DNA of 64,000 nt from Clitoria ternatea (taxonomy: Eukaryota; Streptophyta; Magnoliopsida; Fabales; Fabaceae): NCBI GenBank assembly GCA_037962975.1, contig CM075669.1:246239351-246303350 (forward strand). The letters run 5' to 3'. Shown here piece by piece: positions 59,273 to 64,000 of this stretch. A program made the position numbers and the translations under genes. How positions within the stretch are numbered: position 1 is the first letter of the stretch; each line of letters opens with the position of its first letter. The notes beneath the pieces were generated by a model that saw only the letters and a program-made list of their open reading frames with translations, did no database searches and was not told the DNA's origin.

Positions 59273-61722
59273 CAGCCCTGCTGTTGTTTTTATGCAGAAA
59301 ACATATGATTTTTCAACTTCTTACCCTCCTAACTTTCTCGTATGAACTCCAAACGCTACTAAATTTTAACCCCAACAAATATACATCATTTGTGACGCGT
59401 GGCCACCAGCCTCACTCAAAATTTCTCAAAATTGAAGGATCTATACGCATAAATGCGTTTTACCCATTTTAAGTCATTTCTCAATGGAATTGACCCGTTC
59501 CAATTTCTACAAGTCATAAACTACACATAGAAGCTATTGGGACTATCCCTCACCATCAAAATCATGCGACACTCAATTTGACTCTATAAGTTCCTCAATT
59601 ATGTATTATCTTTCAATCTTATCATTAATGTCACCACATTGGTTATCACATTCAATGCCGAACATCCACATAATTTCTCAATTCACAAAACACATACTTT
59701 ATCCCCCTAAGGATGGTTTATCAACCACATCATTCCCACCAAGGGATAGCTAACCATTCATCATCATCACATATATATATATCATCATCAATAGCCAATA
59801 ATTGCCATTCACATCATTTCACTATAAACATGGCAAGGAAAGCATGAGTGTCATGACATACAATAATCATCAATTATATAACTCATGCAATTTGAATGTA
59901 AACTCCTCTTCTACCTTGAGGGAAGAACCGCAACGATTCCAATGCTCCGAATGCTCCGTCGTATTACCCAGAATACAATCTACACAACATACATATGCAT
60001 TCATACAATTAATAAGCCATCTCAAGGCATTCCTCATAATTCTAAACATTTGCTAGCTTATCATAAAGCTCAACATCAAGTCCTAAACTTGCTAAACACC
60101 AATTCATACCATTGTGTTAGGCTTTGGGAATTCCTTTCCCAAAACCAAGATCCTCTAGATCTTAAAAGGCCAACTACACCCACCAATAACAATATCACCC
60201 ACATCATTCATAATGCATTCATCATTACTCAAACCATCCATTTTCCATTCAAGTTCATCATGAGCCTCTTAGCTCCAATCAAACAATTATCCATCAACAA
60301 TTTCATATGGCATACCCAATGGTCTAAGACCTCCTTAAGACACATGCTTATCTCACTAACCCCTCACATTGAACATTATATATTCATTTTCAAAATCAAT
60401 TCCTTTACTCAACCATATACACATGTTCATATCTTCCAAACCTCAAGATTGGGTCCTCATTAAAATCTACTCAATTCAATCATCCTACCAAACATTTCCA
60501 AACATTATCTCCATCCACAAAACCATCCTCATAATAACCCCATGATTAATTTCACCCTCTATGCTTAAAGCCCAAATCACCAACACTTAGGGTTTCACTA
60601 AAACTCAATGACCATTATCAATATTCATCAACCATCATCAATGGCTATCTCTCATCATTAATATTATTCTCTAACATCATCAAACGTACATTCTACTCAC
60701 ATTTTGCATTTTCCCCCAATATATTAAAGTTAGGGTTCCATTGAAACCCAACCATCACCACAAATAATCAATTTCAATCTTCCCAAGACCTATTCTAAAG
60801 CATAAATCATTAATACCTATCAATTGGCCAAAGCCCCAAATTCCTAAACCTAGGGTTTTCACCAATAATCAACAATCATCAATTTCACCCATTTATATGC
60901 ATCATCTCAAACACCCATGAGCTAACAACATATCACTCAAACCCTTAACAACCATAAAAATAATCCCCAATGGTTTCATAAGCTAGGGTTTTCATCATAA
61001 AGGCTTCCACTCATAACCCACATGCATTAAATTTTCTCCCAAAAACCATTACCCAAAATCTAAGGCATAATGCTCAAGAAAAAAAAAGGAGATCCTTACC
61101 TCAAGCCAAAAGAAAAGAGCTCCAAGAATGGGGAAAGAGGAGCACGAAAATGGGAGGGAGAGAAGAAGAAAAGAGCTTCAATCAACATCATCTCCTCATG
61201 GTCCATGGTGCAACAAAAATGGAGAGGGAAGGAGGCACACCATACTCTAGGTTTTGAGAAGAGAAGGAGATGAAAAAGGGGAGGAAGAGGAAGGAATGAA
61301 GGAGAAGGAGAAATAAAATGTGTTTCCCATTTGAGAAAGAGGGCCAATGTGAGAAATGAGAGAAAAGAGAAGCTTTGTGTTTTAATTTTAATTCACCACT
61401 TAAAATTCTCCGTTTCAAATCAAACAGGATCTCCGTTTGGGCTCAATACTAAATCCAAAAATTATTTCGAATATAGATTCGGATTCCCAATAATATTCTT
61501 AATAGCCCTGACCAATGGCATCTCAATTGGAGATACTTGGTCCGACACCCATATTTTAACCGGGTATAATTTTAACTCTTAAAGTCCCAATAAATCATAA
61601 ATAATTCTTATAAATCTCAATTTAATCATTTTAATATTTTTGGGACATTTATTAACCCATTTATAATTATTTAATATTTATTTCTCCTATTTAATTATTT
61701 TTATAAAATTCGGGATGTTACA

Positions 61723-62966
61723 AATGATAAACAGGAATTAATTTCTAGTAGGATAGTTTCTGGTTGGCGCATATGCATTGATTATAGGAAATTAAATAGT
61801 ACCACAAAGAAAGATCAGTTCCTTCTTCCTTTCATTGATCAGATGCTTGAAAGGCTTGCAAAACACTCTTATTTTTGTTATTTGGATGAGTACTCAGGTT
61901 TCCATCAAATTCCTATCCATCCATCTGATCAAGAAAAGACTATCTTCACTTGCCCTTATGGGACTTATGCATATAGGCGTATGCCTTTTGGCCTATGTAA
62001 TGCACCTACGACTTTTCAAAGGTGTATGCATGCCATTTTTTCTGATCTTATTGAAAATGTGATGGAAGTTTTTATGAATGATTTTTCAGTGCATGGTTTG
62101 GATTTTGATAACTATTTAACAAATTTGTGCCAAATCTTGCAGCGTTGTGAAGAGACCAATTGAATTAGGAAAAGTCCCACTTCATGATGAGGGAAGGCAT
62201 AGTCCTTGGACACTTGGTTTCTGAGAGAGGCATAGAGGTCGATAAGGCTAAGGTGGAGGTGATTGAAAAATTACCCCCACCTACAAATGTGAAAGGTATT
62301 CAGAGCTTTCTTGGGCATGCGGGTTTTACTGACGGTTCATTAAAGATTTTAGCAAGATCATTAAGCCTCTGAAAAACCTTTTGGGTAAGGTTGTTCCTTT
62401 TAATTTTGACTCATCTTGTTTGGAGGCTTTTTATAGGATTAAGCAGGCTTTGATCTTCGCTTCTATTGTACAACCCCCTTGATTGGGAACTCCCATTAGA
62501 GCTGATGTGTGATGCAAGTGATCACGCAGTAGGGGCCATACTTGGGCAGCGAAAGGATACGAAACTTCATGTCATCCATTATGCCAGCCGAACACTTGAT
62601 GACACTCAGGTAAACTATGCCACAACTAAGAAGGAATTATTAGCTATTGTCTTTGCTTTTGATAAATTTAGATCTTAATTGGTAGGCTCTCATGTTACTA
62701 TTTATACTAATCACTCTGCCATCAAGTATCTTTTTCATAAAAAAGAAGCAAAGCTTAGGCTAATTAGATGGATTCTAATTTTGCAAGAATTTGACTTAGA
62801 GATTAAGGATAAGAAGGGTACTGAGAGTCTTGTTGCTGACCATCTGTCTAGGTTATCATCTAAAAAAGCAAAGATAGGTGATGTTCACCTGACCTTGGTT
62901 TTCAGCAGAAGAAAAAGTTCTTTACAGATGTCAGGCACTACTATTGGGATGAACCCCTCCTTTTAA
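61723..62966 (+). pseudogene. Athila-A copy 2 RT (rest) and RNase H
   Basis: It resumes RT at NDKQEL as in copy 1. The catalytic FMDD has become FMND (about 62071-62082). Frameshifts are at about 62165, 62325 and 62480; a TAA at 62676-62678 replaces Tyr. About 110 bp of the linker present in copy 1 (about 1978-2090) is missing near 62885. RNase H words (MCDASDHAVGAILG, VADHLSRL) remain. Confidence 0.9.
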
Positions 62967-64000
62967 AACCATGTACAAATGGTTTGATTAGGAGGTGTGT
63001 TCCAGAAAATGAAGTCCATGCCATCCTGGACCATTGTTACTCTCTTTCCTCTGGAGGCCATATGAGCACCTTGAAAACAGCCCTAAAGGTACCGCAAGCT
63101 GGATTTTACTGGCCACACCTCTTCAAGGATGTGCACAAGTATGTCCTGACTTATGATTCATGTCAAAGAGCAGGTAACATCAGTAAGAGGCATGAAATAC
63201 CACTGAATAGTATTTTAGAGGTTGAGTTATTTGATGTATGGTGTGTCAATTTTATAGGACCTTTTCCCTCTTACTTTGGAAATCATTTCATATTAGTAGT
63301 AGTTGACTATGTATCAAAATGGGTGGAAGTCGTTGCTTCACCTCATTCTGATGCTAGGATTATTATTAAGCTTTTCAAAAAGATAATATAGGTTTAGGGT
63401 CCAGAAATGCATTATAAGTGACGGGGGGTCTCATTTTATTAAGAAAGCTTTCCAGACCCTCCTTAATAAATATGGAGCGAGGCATAAGGTTGCTACACCT
63501 TATCACCCTCAAACTAGTGGACAGGTTAAGGTATCTGATCGGGAGATCAAAAACATTCTCCAAGAAGTGGTTAATACGTCACGTTAAGATTGGTCTACTA
63601 AATTAGACGATTCCTTATGGGCGTATCAAACCATATATAAGACTCTCATTGGAACCACACCTTTTAAGCTAATGTACGGGAAGCCTTGCCATTTACCCGT
63701 GGAGCTTGAATATAAATCTTTTTGGGCAGTTAAAATGCTTAATCTTGACCATAAGGTTGCAGGTGAAAGCAGGTTATTGGAGTTAAACGAGCTTGAAGAG
63801 CTCCATTGGATGCATACAAAAATGCCCGAATTTACAAATAGAAGACTAAGTTATGACATGATCGTCACATCCTCCGGAGGTCATTCAATCCAGGTGATAT
63901 GGTTTTACTTTTTAACTCCCGTTTGAGGCTTTTCCCTGGTAAGCTGAGGTCCCAGTGGTTGGGGCCATTTAAGGTAACAAAGGTTTTTCCCTTTGGAGCT
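62967..64000 (+). pseudogene. Athila-A copy 2 integrase, incomplete at window end
   Basis: The zinc finger region (ILDHCYSLSSGGHMST, with one finger Cys now Tyr: LTYDSC) and the core follow. The first catalytic Asp is Asn in this copy (VNFIGPF). Stops and frameshifts lie near 63390, 63585 and 63820. The C-terminal 'LFPGKLRSQW' coding words are seen near 63930-63960, and the window ends inside the gene. Confidence 0.88.

Larger units (their letters stand above)
56823..61722 (-). repeat. Probable solo LTR of a chromovirus-like family
   Basis: 4900 bp from TGTAACACCCCG to GGGATGTTACA, precisely between two halves of the same Athila-A RT gene. The ends resemble those of the Tekay LTR (TGTAACGCCCCG / GGATGTTACA), and orientation by that match is minus. 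No coding region, PBS or PPT was seen inside, so it is a lone LTR. It contains 'cgcctcgcaaggggtactcc' repeats (57890-58110) and TTGAATCGATTCAA palindromes. Joining the flanks gives back the expected RT sequence to within about a base, but no 5-bp target duplication is visible (GTAGA left, AATGA right). Confidence 0.8.
52488..64000 (+). mobile_element. Athila-A copy 2, decayed, 3' end outside the window
   Basis: In order: 5' LTR, PBS, gag, protease, RT (split by the LTR at 56823-61722), RNase H and integrase. The coding sequence is close to Athila-A copy 1 throughout the shared part, but has many stops, frameshifts and a deletion. It lies in the right arm of the foldback element; the 5 bp before the LTR are CGCAT. 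Confidence 0.9.

Noticed and set aside
56823..61722. Independent host gene between the two RT halves
   Set aside because: No coherent ORF; edges are LTR-like and it lies exactly inside a single RT gene.

Overview
This is nuclear DNA of a flowering plant, most likely a eudicot and possibly a legume. The sequence shows AT-rich intergenic DNA, one intron-containing serine carboxypeptidase-like gene, and a dense pile of Ty3/gypsy LTR retrotransposons of three lineages: Athila, Ogre/Tat and the chromovirus Tekay/Del. The species cannot be named from the sequence alone. There is no sign of bacterial or organellar DNA, and I found no tRNA, rRNA or CRISPR array.

Left part (1-37503) is a nest of insertions. 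The outermost unit is an old Athila copy (Athila-B): integrase from 19597, a 3' ORF, and a 3' LTR running from 24458 to 37503. It has been entered twice. An Ogre/Tat-like element with a long repeat-filled LTR ends at 19593 inside the Athila-B pol gene. A second Athila family member (Athila-A copy 1, 1-8848) lies inside that Ogre/Tat element. Separately, a full-length Tekay/Del chromovirus on the minus strand (24498-36115) sits in the Athila-B LTR. It has two 3430-bp LTRs, a 5-bp AAAAT target duplication, a PBS and a PPT. Its LTRs differ at only about 22 positions by eye, so it is the youngest datable insertion. Its gag-pol has two nonsense codons.

Middle part (37504-52487) holds a probable decayed LTR, AT-rich DNA and the only clear host gene. 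That gene is a ten-exon serine carboxypeptidase-like gene (44942-48416, closest in my recollection to SCPL45), with all its splice sites and catalytic motifs in place and a Stowaway-like MITE in its last intron. A foldback-type element with long inverted arms lies at 50843-52487.

Right part (52488-64000) is Athila-A copy 2. It inserted into the right arm of the foldback element and is heavily decayed. A 4900-bp probable solo LTR of a chromovirus-like family (56823-61722) splits its reverse transcriptase.

The most unusual feature is shared by otherwise unrelated elements. Each retrotransposon family carries its own short palindrome, repeated several times and usually in pairs, in its LTR. In both Athila families the same palindrome also occurs in the spacer between integrase and the 3' ORF. 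In three places the cluster ends about 15-22 bp upstream of a TATA-like box. This looks like a convergent cis-element design: promoter, enhancer or RNA structure.
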